A program made the translations under genes and the position numbers. A stretch of DNA of 64,000 nt from Trigonopsis variabilis (lineage: Eukaryota > Ascomycota > Trigonopsidomycetes > Trigonopsidales > Trigonopsidaceae): NCBI GenBank assembly GCA_003707065.3, contig PPXM03000006.1, positions 248,001-312,000 of the forward strand, in the 5' to 3' direction. Positions 22,809-34,865 of the stretch are shown here, piece by piece. Each line of letters begins with the position of its first letter. The stretch's first letter is position 1. The notes under the pieces were generated by a model. That model was not told where the DNA came from, did not search any database, and saw nothing but the letters and a program-made list of their open reading frames with translations.

Positions 22809-23417
22809 TTATTCTTTTTGAGGAGGATCACTGTCGGGAAGCCCGCCAATGAGGTCTAAATCCAGGTTTTCAAATTCAGACTGACCTGGTTTCTGCAAGA
22901 CATGCTGCTTTTCGCGGTCAAGGTGTTGCAAACACGCTGCTCCCGAGTCGCCAATGTAAGCCTTGAACGTCGTTAGGTGAGGCTCTTCACTGTCGCGGGT
23001 AGGAGAGCGCGATGATGGTTTTTGACGCTCGGGAGGTGTGGAAAGGAAATGAGAGGGTTGAACGGCTTCGACAGTTGGAGACTCAATGGTGACATAGATT
23101 TCAGGGACATTTGAACTGGTAGGTTTATTAAATATTCGGTCTTTGAGTGCTGCCAGCCGAGGTAGGGACCATCTTTGCCTGTTGTCACGAGACAGCCATT
23201 CTTTATCGTCGATGTCTGATTCTTCGTCTGAATCGTAGTCGAGCGTGTCCGATTTGCGAGTCAACTTGCGGGCAAGCTCTCTTCGCTCGCAATCGTGAGG
23301 TCCCCATGGAAGTCGATGTCTTCTATTGAGCATCCAGATCCCCACTGCCAAGCAGGTCAAACCGAAGCCGAGAGTAAACGCTATGCATAGTCCAAGGCCA
23401 AGAGGAGAAAGGGTCAT
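22809..23417 (-). CDS. unknown single-pass membrane protein
   Basis: Not recognised. The 202-aa frame starts at the ATG at 23417 and has one strong hydrophobic segment (residues about 7-32, LGLGLCIAFTLGFGLTCLAVG) close to the N-terminus, followed by basic residues (NRRHRLPW), then a cytosol-like polar region rich in Asp/Glu/Ser (DYDSDEESDIDD) and Pro. The end carries ENLDLDLIGGLPDSD. An N-terminal anchor with a disordered tail is the only safe description. Convergent with PUT2. Confidence 0.5.
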   Translation of the reverse strand: MTLSPLGLGLCIAFTLGFGLTCLAVGIWMLNRRHRLPWGPHDCERRELARKLTRKSDTLDYDSDEESDIDDKEWLSRDNRQRWSLPRLAALKDRIFNKPTSSNVPEIYVTIESPTVEAVQPSHFLSTPPERQKPSSRSPTRDSEEPHLTTFKAYIGDSGAACLQHLDREKQHVLQKPGQSEFENLDLDLIGGLPDSDPPQKE

Positions 23418-24007
23418 CACTAATGAATCCAGCTAGGATCCTGTATCATAAATTCGGCCAGACCGGATCAAGACTTGGGAAAGGATGATTATGTTTCTAT
23501 TTGCCCTGGGGACGCGAACCGTGTTACCAGGGGGCGGGTTTTGTATGTCTCAATAATTCCCAATTGGGAAACGTTGTCATACACACCCGGCACCGCGTTG
23601 CCTAATCCGGACAGAAGACGCGCCTCCTTTGAGAGGCTGGTTGCTAAATAAAGAAACGGCAGGACGATGGAAAGAGAAAAGCTGGTCACAAAGAGATTCG
23701 AGGCGCGTAAAGAAAACGATGATCCAGAGCGGTTTATTCGTAACATTCCATGGACGTCTTGGAGACAGTTCAAGGTTCCAAGAGATATTAATAGCACCAA
23801 AGGCCCAAGTCCAGTTCTGCTTTGGGTTGGTGAGTGTAGGCGGGTGTATCTATACATAGATGGCCCGTTTTAGATAGACAGAATGGAGCCATCGGATATA
23901 TTACAATATTTGTGGAACAGACAGCTCATATACAACTGAAGCCATCAACGAATTTCTGCGCTACCTACTCTGGTGTCCATATGTTACATAGAATGTATAT
24001 ACAATCA
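23418..24007. other. intergenic region
   Basis: Upstream of the one-TM protein and downstream of the permease, both on the minus strand. A short tRNA-like string near 23505-23520 lacks the required T-loop bases. No gene is supported. Confidence 0.5.
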
Positions 24008-25664
24008 TCAATGGTCGTGATCATCGATATCGACCGTAGGGATTCTTTCTCGATAAGCGGACTTTTTCCCGAGTTTGGAGAGAACCCATTGAAAGAGAGG
24101 CAGCTGCTTCCAACTAACATGAGCTCGCCACAGATACAGAGGAACGCCGACGATGAGAAAGACCAAGACCAAGGTAGAGGCAAGGGGAGCTTGGAAGATG
24201 CCTCTCGACACGAGAAAGAGTGCCACGCAGCAAAAGAGAATGGGAGTGATGAGAAAGCACCGATAGGGACGGTCGAGATGAGGCTCTTTGACTCGAAGGA
24301 TGATCAGGCCCAGCACGGTGAGGAAATAGAAAAAGTACTGGGCGATGCCGTAGAAGGTGAGTAAGGTGGAAAAGGACCCAAGGAGAACATAGATGGTCGA
24401 TAGGCCCGCCTGTAATAGAAACGAATTGATGGGGGTCTTTGTTTTGGCGTTCAACGTCGAAAAGGCGAGGGGAAGATAGCCTTGCTTTGCAGCTACATAG
24501 GCCAGTCGAGACGACGTGAAGATGGTCGAGTTGAGGGCCCCAAAACAAGACAGAGCAACCATGACAGCAAACAAAATTCGGCCTAGGCGGCCTAGAATGG
24601 CCTGCCCAAACAGAATTCCGACGCTGTTGGACGACGCAATTTCGTCCTTGGTGAGCACGGCCAGGTATCCGGCGTTGGCGGCGCAGAAACAGACAATGAC
24701 CAGTGGCATGGCCACATGAATGACTCTAGGGATGTCTTTCTTTGCGTCTTTCATCTCGGCAGCCACAAAATTCATGTTATCCCACCCGTCAAACGCCCAC
24801 AGGGCTGCGTAGAATGCAATGGCATAGTTGCCTAAGTTCGTGCTCGATCCTTCCCACAGAGGTCCTCCAAGACTACCATGGCCATGTCCGGTGATGAAGA
24901 AGACAAAGCCAACAACTGTGATCAAGATCAAGGCCGCGACCTTGAGCACAAGAAAGACTGCCCCCAAATGATTGCTCCACTGAGTCGAGACGCTGTTTAG
25001 CAGCGTCACAACCAGCAGTGCGGCCACTGCAAAGGCCTTGTCGGCCCAGATGGGCGGATTAGAGGATTGCAGAATGGCTCGGCAGACGTACTCGCCAAAC
25101 ACGACGGCGATGATGGCCGTGCTCCCGGGCTTGGCCACAAAAATGGACATGAACGAGTACAGAAAAGAAGCCAGCGGCCCAATTATGTATTGTAAATATG
25201 ACTGAGGGCCTCCGTTTAAGGGGATGGCGCTGCCCAACTCGGCGTAGGACGCTGCCCCCGTCCAGGCAAGCAGCCCGGCAATGAACCAAACTAAAAACGT
25301 GCATCCCACCGAGCCAACGTTAGCAATGACCTGGCCAGGGGAAGAAAAGATCCCCGATCTGTCGTTAGGTGGACAATCCCATCCTTACTCACCCTATCTG
25401 CAGCCCTATCACTAGACCCAACCCGTGCAGAAATGTGAGCTGTTTTTGAGATTCTAGATTATCCACAGTGCCCAGGTCCGTCGTGGCCGATAAGGGAATG
25501 ACGACATCGCCGAAATCAGTGAAACTAGCAAACGATCTCCGAGGAGGAGTGCCAAAGTCATTCGAGTTGACTGGCGACAGATTTCGGGGACTTGGGCTCC
25601 CAGAGCCTTCATTTTCTGACGTCGCTAGCGACGCTAATTCTATCGAAGCTCGACTTGCGTCCAT
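24008..25664 (-). CDS. LAT/Mup1-type amino-acid permease
   Basis: Exons 25664-25393 and 25358-24008 around a 34-nt intron give 540 aa. The junction creates the defining TM1 motif GLQIGSGIFSSPGQV, where the unwound helix binds the amino-acid backbone. About 12 TM segments follow; WAFDGWDNMNFVAAEMKD (TM6 region) and PINSFLLQAGLSTIYVLLG are family landmarks. The 85-residue N-tail is Ser/Asp/Pro-rich and could hold ubiquitin-dependent endocytosis signals. Closest relatives by motif are fungal methionine/LAT permeases (Mup1, YAT/LAT group); the substrate is uncertain. Confidence 0.9.
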
Positions 25665-26200
25665 CTGGACGTCTTTTGCTTGTTTTCCTCGGGCTCGTCT
25701 TGGTCGTCCCTACAAGGCGAAGCACAAGTAACTCAACAACGCTCGACCATTCGAGAGCGCACAGCTAGAGTCGTTTCTATGAGCCGACTGCAGCTTCAAT
25801 TACGAGAGACAAGGGAACTTTGTGAGCATGAACCTATAGCAAAAGAAAAGGTAGGTAACTGACTTGCTCTGGGCTCTGAGACTTTGGAACAGTGGGACTC
25901 TGATGATTAGTTGACCCATCTTGAGCTGTGCAGACAAGACAAACTAACTACACTCGTGCCTATGCTTCACTGTCTCACTTGTACTCGTGCCACGAGTATA
26001 GGGACCACCCCCCACAGGACGTACGCTCCACTGCAAGACGTGCATTCCTTGAGAACCCCACCTATAAAGACAGCTCATAGTGACTACGTAGACTGCCATT
26101 GCTGAATAGACTTGGACGTACGGCATAGTTTCCAGGAGACCTTTTCCGACTGTCTCAACAGGGAGCGTCACGCTGGAGCCAACGCGCCCTCTGCTCGTCC
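25665..26200. promoter_or_regulatory. divergent promoter region (permease / PSF1)
   Basis: 536 nt between two divergent genes. A 24-codon start (ATG at 25782, ending before GTAGGT at 25853) with a possible acceptor at 25910 looks exon-like but leads into sequence with no recognisable protein, so I do not call a gene. Confidence 0.45.
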
Positions 26201-26831
26201 ATGTACGGAGATCTGGCGAATAAGCTCATCCAAGAAGCAAAGCGAGCAAAAAGCCTTGATTACATTCCTCAGTATGACCAGGAGCTAGTGCAGGCGATCG
26301 TTCGAGAGACCAAAGAGCTGGCGAGAATCACGGTAGGGTTGAGGGAGAAGGCGCGAGAAGCCAGGAAAAATGGAGACTTGACGGCGGAAAAACAAAACAT
26401 GTGCGGAATGCTAGTGCATCAAATGTGCCTTGAACGGTGTAAACGGTGTCTCTTGGCCTACGAGAAGCAGCGGGCCGATCGTATGGATGATGGAGTATGG
26501 AACGGGCTTCAAACATCGTCCAGTCTGTCTTCTTCGGGGCTCAATGCCGAGGAGCAAGAGTACTTTAGGTCTTATTCGGATGTCGTGGCTGACATTAAAG
26601 GAGATTGGACTGATATTGATCTTACAGGCTCGCTGACACCTCCAAAGGATCTCTTTATAGACGTCCGTGTCCTGCAAGATGCGGGGGAAATCCAGACTGA
26701 ATATGGGTATGGTGCAGTGTGACCACTTTACTAACGTTAGTGTGCTTGTTCTTACGAAAAACAGTCAGTTCCACGTCCGCCAAGGCGACGTCGATAGACT
26801 CATCAAGCAAGGGATCCTCCAGCGACTGTGA
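26201..26831 (+). CDS. PSF1: GINS complex subunit Psf1
   Basis: Part of the CMG (Cdc45-MCM-GINS) replicative helicase. Exons 26201-26706 and 26765-26831 around a 58-nt intron with an ACTAAC branch site give 190 aa (typical 190-210). The N-terminal helical A domain starts MYGDLANKLIQEAKRA and includes KQNMCGMLVHQMCLERCKRC; the acidic linker has AEEQEYFRSYSDVVADIKG. The second exon supplies the C-terminal B domain QFHVRQGDVDRLIKQGILQR, which is essential in Psf1 for GINS/Cdc45 binding and confirms the intron. Confidence 0.93.
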
Positions 26832-27013
26832 CGATGTGACGACTGTATAGTGTGCTTATGACCTTATGTATAATGTTGGCATTTTGTATTATAGTATTGG
26901 GGGAATAGAATGGCTAATCTCGCGCCTACTTGTGCGTATACAATCGCGTGAAGAATGACCGAATGCAGGTTGATCCTAATATACAAACTAAATGCATGAA
27001 AGCTTCAGAGGCG

Positions 27014-30000
27014 CTACTTTGCCATGACATCCACGTACCGGTTCCTCGCGTTGCGCTTTCCTCTTCTCGACCCAGGAGCGGGAGTAGATGATGATCCCAG
27101 CAAGTCATCAAGGTCTCCAGGAGTAGACCGTCCTGGAGGTTTGGAAGGCAGCCCTGCTGATGGAGGACCGGAGGGAGGGCCTGCAGAGGGAGGCACAGCT
27201 GAAGGAGGAGGTACAGCACCTGCTGGTGGACTGACTGGAGTCGCAGCAGATGGCGGTGTTTCTGAAGGCGGTTGACTGACAGGCTCGCGGGCAGGAGGAG
27301 CTGCCGATGCAGCGGGAGCTGACTTCTTTTTGGATGACGGAGGAGGAGGTAGAGAAGAAGCCGTTGAGTTGTCGAGGTCAGACGTCTTATTGACCCAGCG
27401 ACCAAGATCTTTGTCAAAATAGAACTTGCTTTCCTCTCCCAACTTGGCCTTGTACACTTTAGGCTGGTTAGCGGTGTCTCCGCCCTTTCGCAGCCAGGAG
27501 AACCATCCTTTCTTGTCGTGATGGTCTTCTAGAATTGTTAGCCATATCTACAGTTTCTAGCACTCACCTTTGGGTTTCGTGTCTTCCTTTTTATCTTTGG
27601 GCTTGGGTTTCGTGCTTAGGCTCAGATCTTCATCCTCGCCTTGGTCGTCCTCTGGTACTTGCGCTGGTCTGTCGACCGGCGTCGAGCTCTGGGATCCAAA
27701 ATCTGGAACTATCGCACCAGTACTAATAAACTCGCCCGATACATCTTCCTCTCCACCCTCTCCCTCTCTTTCTTCCTCTGGCTCATCGTAAACTTGGCCA
27801 TAGGAAGGAGGCTCATAACTGTAGCCTGGCTGAGCCGACGACGCTGGGGATAGCTCGTCCTGAACGGTTTCTTCTTCGATATCTCCGTTCCACGAACTCT
27901 GCTTACTCTCTTGCGCAGTATAGTCATCGCTGACTAGAGGAGTAAGACCGGCTGAAGGAGGGCGCTCAAAATACCCAGCCGAGTCTTCTTCGACCGCGCT
28001 CGTAGGCTCATAGCTTTCCACCGCAGCTTTATGGGCTGTAGCAACTGGGCTGTATGGGTTATAGCGAGACTTCGCTCGAGGTTTATCGGGAACAGGAGAA
28101 GAGCGCTGGTCGAGATCTGGCGAAGGTGCCGCAGATGTCGAAGACAGTCTCCTAGTAGAATGCAAGACCGGACTTGAAGATACGCTGTCATTCGAAAGCG
28201 CAGGAGGAGCATAGGCACCAACATGTGACGTCGACGCGGCGCGTTTGCCAGTGGGAAGGTAGCGACTCGCCGAATTTGTTCTCGAAGGAGGGAGCACAGG
28301 CTGCTTTGATGACTGAGACTCTGCACCCGGTGGCGCATATTTTGATCGCAGGTTTGGAACACTAGGAGGATGGTGCCCCAGCCGGCCTAGTTCCGGTGTC
28401 TGTTGAGGACTGGGAGACGCTCTTGATCCAAGCGTCGATAGATCCAGCTCCGAATGAACTCGTGCCGGACCATCCCGCCCGACTTTATTGAATCTGCCAT
28501 CATCCAAGGTCAGTTGGTTGCTTTCGCTGTCATCATCTCCGGCAACAAATTTCACCAAACTCTTATCAAGACTGGTCCACATCCTGTCAAGCTTCGGTTT
28601 GGAGATGTTACGGGAAAACCAGCCACTGCCAACATCGCGCGTAGGATTCTCAGAAAACAAATTGAGATACTCCTTGACACGGAGCTGGACGATTTCGGGA
28701 ACGACAAAGAATTTTGAAATGGCCTTGAACTGTAGCAACAAGTACTCCATATACTTGGATGCTTCGGTTGTATATCCCAAATCAGCCAGCGCCATTCCGT
28801 GATAGAGTTTGTAAGGCAACAAATGGAGCATTGGCCCCGCTGGATTGGCAGGATTCAACAGCAAGATATACTCGAGAATTTCGCTGAGAATCACCGCTTC
28901 GAGATTACTCGAGGCTGAAGCTTGGGATCCCAAAAGTGCGAAATTAGAATCATCTTTTGCTGGACCCCATTTAGTAAGAGGGTACGCAAACAGATAGCAC
29001 GCATGGGCTCCGCTGGTGAGCGCTTTAGCTTTTAGAGCATCCCCAAATTTCAACAAGGCCTCTTGGTCTTTTGGTGATCGACTCAAGAGAATGGTCTCGA
29101 GGATAGACCGCCACTCTGTAGAAATCGACGAGTAGTCGGCATTCAAAAGAGGATTCAACGCAGCCAGTGAATCTCCTCCAAAGCCAGAGAAGACCTCGTA
29201 GATAAAAGCCAAGTCGCCCGCTCCTTTTCCAAACGACAAGACCTCTGCTTCAAGAAACTCCTTGACAACCGTCCTCCACAAATCAGGACTGGCACCACTA
29301 CTCAGTAACAATGCATGTCCAAACAGTTTCTTATCAAGGGCATAATAGATAGCACCGCCCTTGTCTCCTTTCATCAAATACTCTCGAATAGCATTGAGAT
29401 CCTCGCTATTCAGCGTCCGGCCTCCCAACTGATTGGCTTCCTGCTTCTTCATGTACAGATCATAAGGCATCAATCCAGCACTGTGACCCGAAACCAAGCC
29501 CTCTTCGTTTTCGTGGTCTTGAACAGGCCCATGGAATAGCTCCTTGATAGACTTTCCTCCGTCCGCGTTAGCCACTGCATTGAAATCATGCTTCAGCAGA
29601 TATCTCAGGATTTTCCACAGGATCAACGTCGAGTTTTTCTTTGAAAACTCACTTCCTTCCGTAGACTCTTCCTGTTGGGATAACTCTTTAATTATATTAT
29701 CCATGTACTTTTCCAATTCTTTCTTCTTTGCTTTGTTGATGCCTTTCGATCCAGGGGTCAACAGGGGGCCTGGAAATTTATCGAGATGGAACGGAACCTT
29801 GACCAGTTTCTTGACATGTTTGATTTGCAGTTCGGCCGGTGTCGAGGACCCAAAGGCAAGCTCAGGCTGACGGATGTAGATAGCGGTCCCATTGAAGCCC
29901 CAACAGAAAACCGGATACTTGCGCTCAATATTGTGTGGGATGTTGTTGGTAGCTTGAACTGCGGGCGGAGACACAGAAGGGCCACTAGGTACTGCCGCTG

Positions 30001-32335
30001 ATGCAGGAGGTGCACGTGGAAGAGAACCTTCAGAAGATGGTTCAACGTGCGGTTTCTGCAACAGTGGCTTTTTCGAAAGAGGAGGTGAGGAAAGAGCAGC
30101 AGGAGCACGCGCAGGTGCAGCAGGTGGTTTACTCACAGCAGGCGAGACGGGAGAAGAAATGCGAGCGGGAATGGATTTTGGTTTACCCAGTAACTCATCC
30201 AGAGGGACATCCATGGATACCTGTCTTATAAGAGGCTTTTTCGGAGGACCTTGAGAAACAGGAGGAGGTCGAGATGCTGGGGGAGGGCCAGAGATGCCCA
30301 AGCCTGAATTGGATTTTGGAGCTTCGGGAGGTCCTTGCTGCAAGGGACGGTTAAGCTCGCCATAGAGAGAACCTGTGGGAGACTGTAACTGAGGAGGACT
30401 CGCTGGTTTATAACTGCTAGTTCGTCGTGCAATAGACTGGTTATGGCGAGAGATCAACTCAGTCTCTTTCTGCAAAACGTCGATGGGAAAGTCGTATGCA
30501 TAAGAGGAGCCAGTCCTAGTTTCCAATCGCGGTTTTGGAGGATTTTGCACTGGATTTGTCGCTCCAGTTCTAGTCTGGGGAAAGGTGTTGACTGGGGCAG
30601 GAAAACTGGGCAGAAAACTCGGCTGCAGAGGGATCTGAGCCTGACGTTGAGGCTCATTTTCCCCTAGAAGTTCGTCATCATCATTTAGAAAGGCAAACTT
30701 GTCAAAAGTATTAGTTGCGTTTCCTTGAGTTGTGCTTCCCGCCGCCTCTTCATTTGTATCCTCGTCCAATAACTCATCATCCCCAAAGATAGATGAAAAG
30801 ACCTCTGCCGCTTTATTCGGCTGGATACTCTCCTCAGGTCGAGTCTCCATTGGTTGGGACCCGCCAAGATTGTCAAAAAAGTTGTCCCCCGAAGTTTGAA
30901 AAAAGGCCGTGCTCTCGGTCGTCGTTGCCATACTCCTCTGCTCATTTTCAACCATTTTAGAGTCCTCAGCAATTGCCTGAGACAAATTAGTGTCAGCCAC
31001 TGGTGTTGCACCAGCAATTGATTCAAAAAAGTCGGCCCCTGGTACGGCAGAGCTGCTCCTAGCTTCAAACAGAGTTGTAGATTCGGGGTTCTCGAGGGCT
31101 TTGGCTGCTAATTCGAAAAAGGAAGAATCTTTGTCCGCGTCAGGAACCTTGGCCTTCGGGTTGAAGAAAGCGGTCTCGCCAGTGGCCTCATCATCTTGAT
31201 CTTTGGAATCAAAAGGGTCATATGATGAGATTATTGAAGGATTCTCATCAACAGCTTCTGAGGGTTGATTTATCTCACTAGATTCGATGACTTCACTCTG
31301 ATAATCCTGAGATTCAGGCGCTTTGTTATCTGGCTCTTGAGACAATACTTCAGGTTCAAATGTATCGAATCCATCTCCAGCTGGTATACTAGATTGCTCA
31401 GTGTATGAAGCAGTCGTAGTTAATTCTGACAAGTCCTGATCTTCACTTGCATCTCCATTGATCGCTTCCATACTAGCCGCAGACATTTTGCTGACTTCAC
31501 TTTCGGAAGGAAAGAGACCCACAGATCCAGTACGAGCGGCACTATAAGCAGATTCAAGGATTATATCGTTTGCAATGATGTCGGTGGCCTCCTTCTCACT
31601 CCCAAACGACTTTTGCTGTTCGCTTTGTATCGACCCTCCACTTGATGTTAAGTCATGCGTTATTTCTTCCTCTTGTTCAGGCTCAGATACTTTGGTAGTC
31701 TCAGCAACCGGGTCATTGTTCTCTATGGGTTCATTAAGGTCATCCATAGTATCAATTTCACCGACCTGCCGCTCAAACTGCTCTAGTTGTTGTTCAGGCT
31801 GCTCTAGCTGCGCTGGTTGTTGATCTCGCTCCACTGGCTGCTGTTCAGACTGGAGTAGCTCTTGCGACAGTTCCACTAGTTCCTGTTCTGGCTCCATCAG
31901 CTCTTGTTCGGGTTCCACCAATTCTTGTTCTGGCTCTACTAGTTCTTGTTCCGGCTCCAATGACCCCAGACTCTCATTAACATCCTCACCTGTACCTTGG
32001 GAAACGACACTTACGGTTGACTCAAACCTCTCAATATCATCACCAGGAATTCGTGACGTGTTTGAAGGTGAGAGAACGCGGCTGGGCACGTCCTGAGTCT
32101 CTGATAGAGTTGAAGATTCATAAAGCTCATCTTTTCCGCTTATTGATTTCGGCAACAGGAGGTTTTCTTGCTCTGTTGTTTCATCATCTGGTGGTATGAC
32201 TTTGGTAGACTCGTCAAGAGGAAGATGTATCTCGCTCTCTGGCTGATTGATCTCCTTTTTGGTCTCGAGGGAGTCGAGGCTGTCAGCTACCTCAGATGAA
32301 TTGCTCACATGAATGTGATCTATTTTAGTCAGCAT
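27014..32335 (-). CDS. SEC16: COPII scaffold protein Sec16
   Basis: Organises ER exit sites and regulates the Sar1/COPII cycle. Exons 32335-27568 and 27528-27014 around a 39-nt intron give 1760 aa. The N-terminal about 800 residues are acidic and disordered with repeated EPEQELV units and FF-containing blocks (SSFFELAAKAL, ADFFESIAG, DNFFDNLGG). The conserved central domain begins NIERKYPVFCWGFNGTAIY, followed by the ACE1-type helical repeat (LLKHDFNAVA, HALLLSSGASPDLWRTVVKE). The last exon carries the conserved C-terminal KKGWFSWLRKGG and KAKLGEESKFYFDKDLGRW that bind Sec23/Sec12 partners in yeast. A possible extra 5' exon lies at 32766-32967 (see that entry); with it the protein would be 1832 aa. 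Confidence 0.93.
31790..31960 (-). repeat. tandem EPEQELV coding repeat in SEC16
   Basis: Imperfect 24-nt units encode EPEQELVE repeated about four times, then degenerate Glu/Gln-rich units (SQELLQSE, EQQPVERDQ, EQPEQQLEQ). Unit similarity at the DNA level suggests recent slippage or unequal exchange. Confidence 0.75.
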
Positions 32336-32739
32336 AATCTTTTTAGATGCTGATGTCCTCTTGTGGATCCTCCTTGCTCAGAGCACAAACCAGTCCTCAG
32401 ACTGATCCCCAATTGTCGTAGATAATTAGACAAAAAAATAAACAAGGTAATAAACAAGGTACAGAATTCTTACAGAGAAAAATGGCGATAGAGAAACGAG
32501 AGTCAGGAGACAGGAAACTAGGCAAGTCTGAAATGACTTCAATTGTAGGGTGAAGGACGCTTAATTAATATCAAAGTAGCCACTTTGAGTTTTTAAATAG
32601 ACCTGATATGATATGCGCCTATAATATCCACGAAATTTGTCTGCATTGGATACTCCCAGCGTACTGGGCTTTTAAATACCCCCGAGCTCGCGAGATTTAG
32701 GGGCCAGCAGCTCAGAATTCGAGCCAAGAGGAAAAGACA
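32336..32739 (-). promoter_or_regulatory. probable SEC16 promoter and leader
   Basis: On the minus strand this region has two TATTTAAAA boxes (32585-32610 and near 32670), a C/T-rich stretch and a possible leader intron (GTAAGAATTC ... GGGGATCAG). That favours transcription starting here, with the SEC16 ATG at 32335, over splicing from the upstream exon. Confidence 0.4.
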
Positions 32740-32967
32740 TCACAAATATAAATCATGCAACCTACCTTCAGAAGCAATTCCAGGAGCATTGGAACGTGAC
32801 TTTTCAAGATCAATGGGATCAGGGGCTATGTCGTCGTGCCCCTTTGGTGGATCAATTATCGGCAGTTGCACGGTAGAATTACCCCCAAAAGCAGTCGCGT
32901 CGGGCTTAATGGCATCCGTCTCTTTTCCATCAGAAGGAGATGAGGATGATTCTGGTGGAAGAGCCAT
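32740..32967 (-). CDS. short ORF, possible alternative first exon of SEC16
   Basis: Encodes MALPPESSSSPSDGKETDAI and further polar residues. A good donor GTAGGT follows codon-phase-1 sequence at 32766. An acceptor ACATCAG ending at 32350 would join it in frame to the SEC16 ORF 14 nt upstream of its ATG, via a 416-nt intron, unusually long for this window. Unspliced, the ORF stops at 32740 after 75 aa. Composition (Ser/Pro/Asp) resembles the Sec16 N-terminus. Whether it is a first exon or an independent small gene is open. Confidence 0.35.
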   Translation of the reverse strand: MALPPESSSSPSDGKETDAIKPDATAFGGNSTVQLPIIDPPKGHDDIAPDPIDLEKSRSNAPGIASEGRLHDLYL

Positions 32968-33377
32968 TAAGGATGCTGATAATGTAGATTGAACCTAAGA
33001 TTCAGAACGGTGTAACTCTCCCACGATGGTTGCCAAGGGGACTCCGACTTGACACCAAGTCCTCGTGTCACTAATAACTATTGAAAGGAAGATTAAATTC
33101 TTTTTCTACACGCCGGATTCTATCTACAAGACGCGTTACGTATAGTCTCGTATTAGATGCTGGTATTACAAGTCGAATCAGGGAAATCGGTATCCAGCGC
33201 ACCAGACATCGTCGGGCGTGGAACAATGAACAAACATCACAAATAAGACCTGATATGGCAAACTTGGATTCGGTAGCTCATAATCGTAGAAAAGAAGAGC
33301 GTGCTCTAGATATAATGTGCTGTCATTTCTGTTATTTGCCAGCAAGCATGAGTTATCGCGCTTGATCAGACTCTAAT

Positions 33378-33821
33378 CTAAGTATGACTGAATATCTCAG
33401 AATCGTCATCGATAACTTTCTTGGGCTCAAGATAATCCACTTGACTGTCTTCAATGTCATCCAGTCTGGTGTCGCTCTCGACTTCGCGCAATAACTCATT
33501 CGATTCCGCGTCAGTTTCCACCCTTGGACCAGCGTCATCGTCCGAAAAAGAAGTATCCAGCGGAGGAGCCTTTTGCACTTGCGGCTGAGGAGAAGCAAGA
33601 GTTTTATCAGATCCCATGAACTCATACGAGTCATCGATTTCATTGGAAGGCAAGTCTTCTCCTAGAGAGCGATCTTCGTTTTCGTCCAAGCTGGTCTCCT
33701 GCTGAATTTCACCGAGTAAAGCTCCAGCTTGTTGAGGCGTTTCAAGCTTGAACTCGGATCCCATCTCATTCTCAACAGCTTCTTCGCTAATCCCAGTCTT
33801 GGCCTCTTCCTTTTCGCTCAT
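33378..33821 (-). CDS. acidic protein of unknown function
   Basis: A 147-aa ORF, very rich in Glu/Asp (about one third) and probably disordered; no known domain. Notable segments are DDSYEFMGSDK and DTSFSDDDAGP. Codon use looks coding. It lies upstream of SEC16 on the same strand, and Sec16 proteins have acidic N-termini, so it may be an upstream exon, but I find no convincing donor before its stop. It is divergent from TIM10 across 585 nt. Confidence 0.4.
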   Translation of the reverse strand: MSEKEEAKTGISEEAVENEMGSEFKLETPQQAGALLGEIQQETSLDENEDRSLGEDLPSNEIDDSYEFMGSDKTLASPQPQVQKAPPLDTSFSDDDAGPRVETDAESNELLREVESDTRLDDIEDSQVDYLEPKKVIDDDSEIFSHT

Positions 33822-34406
33822 ACTGACCCCAAGTAGCTATTATGTCGATATGGGTTCGTGTCCTCCCTCCCAGCAAGTCTGGTAACACTTGGGTCCCCCG
33901 CTAGACATGCTAAGACTCCAGCAAACAACAACTATTTCGTGGCCAAAACGATGACTAGACTGGAGTAATGCATCCATCTGCGCCTATGTATACTATATGA
34001 TACTATATTGAGCACTTTTTGGGTCCTCAATCTTCTGGTCTACCTTGGCATTGTCAATTGGCGTCACCATATTCAGGATATGTCAGCTAAAATACGAACA
34101 AAGTGCAGCATTGAGCCAGAATCGATATTATATTAGCTGTAGAGGATCATCAATCCTGTGCCTGCCGTACGGTTTGTGTCTGAGTCTCTCCACAGTTGAT
34201 ACAATTGCTTACGTAGCTAGAACATTACGCAACATGGCTGTAAAAATAAAACCTACAAAGTCACAGTGCTATACATAGCAATCAGTAATCTATGGTCAAT
34301 ACTCTTCTAAGTCATTTCCGTGAGATAGGTGGACACTTCGGCGTCCCTGAGTCTCCCCAATCTGGTTGTAGCGGTACCGGATCACTAAAACTTTTCAACC
34401 GCCATC
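33822..34406. promoter_or_regulatory. divergent intergenic region (acidic ORF / TIM10)
   Basis: No gene or RNA is seen; short ORFs only. Confidence 0.45.
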
Positions 34407-34765
34407 ATGTCTTTATTCGGAATCGGAGGTCAAAGTGGTACTGTGAACCCTCAGAAACTGGCTGCGGCCGAAATGGAACTTGACCTTGTCACTGACATGT
34501 TCAATCGGTGTGTTAAACGGACCAATCGTGCTGACTTGTAGCGTGATCTCCTCGTGCCAGAAGAAATGTATCGGCGCCCAGTACGGTGATGTCGAACTCT
34601 CCAAGGGCGAAAGCGTGTGTGTGGACCGATGTGTGGCCAAATATTTCGATGTGAACGTCAAAGTCGGCGAGGTAAGTGTCTGCAGCAGCCTGACTGGGCT
34701 AACTTCTCCAGACTCTACAAACTTTCAAAGGTCCCGGTCAAGGCCAAGGTTTCCCAGGAATGTAA
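34407..34765 (+). CDS. TIM10: mitochondrial small Tim chaperone Tim10
   Basis: With Tim9 forms the hexameric intermembrane-space chaperone that carries hydrophobic carrier proteins to the TIM22 complex. Three exons, 34407-34507, 34542-34671 and 34712-34765, give 94 aa. The twin CX3C motifs are CQKKC and CVDRC, separated by 16 residues, and CVAKYFDVNVKVGE is the Tim10-specific helix end (Tim9 differs). Introns are 34 and 40 nt with CTGAC and CTAAC branch sites. The short tail is Gly/Gln-rich (KGPGQGQGFPGM). Imported and oxidised by Mia40. Confidence 0.95.
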
Positions 34766-34865
34766 TGTATATAAATTCTGTGAATTAATCTACGATCTCA
34801 ACATATTTCCTTTTCGTGCTTGTTGAAGTCACAGTCCCAAAACTCCCAAAAGAAAAAAACGCCAA

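Noticed and set aside
23500-23550. tRNA-like string around GGGGACGCGAACCG
   Set aside because: The T-loop lacks the required A58, and no D or acceptor stem can be drawn.
25782-26105. Possible two-exon small gene (ATG at 25782, donor GTAGGT at 25853)
   Set aside because: The second exon gives no coherent protein and lies in the divergent promoter of the permease and PSF1; support is too thin.
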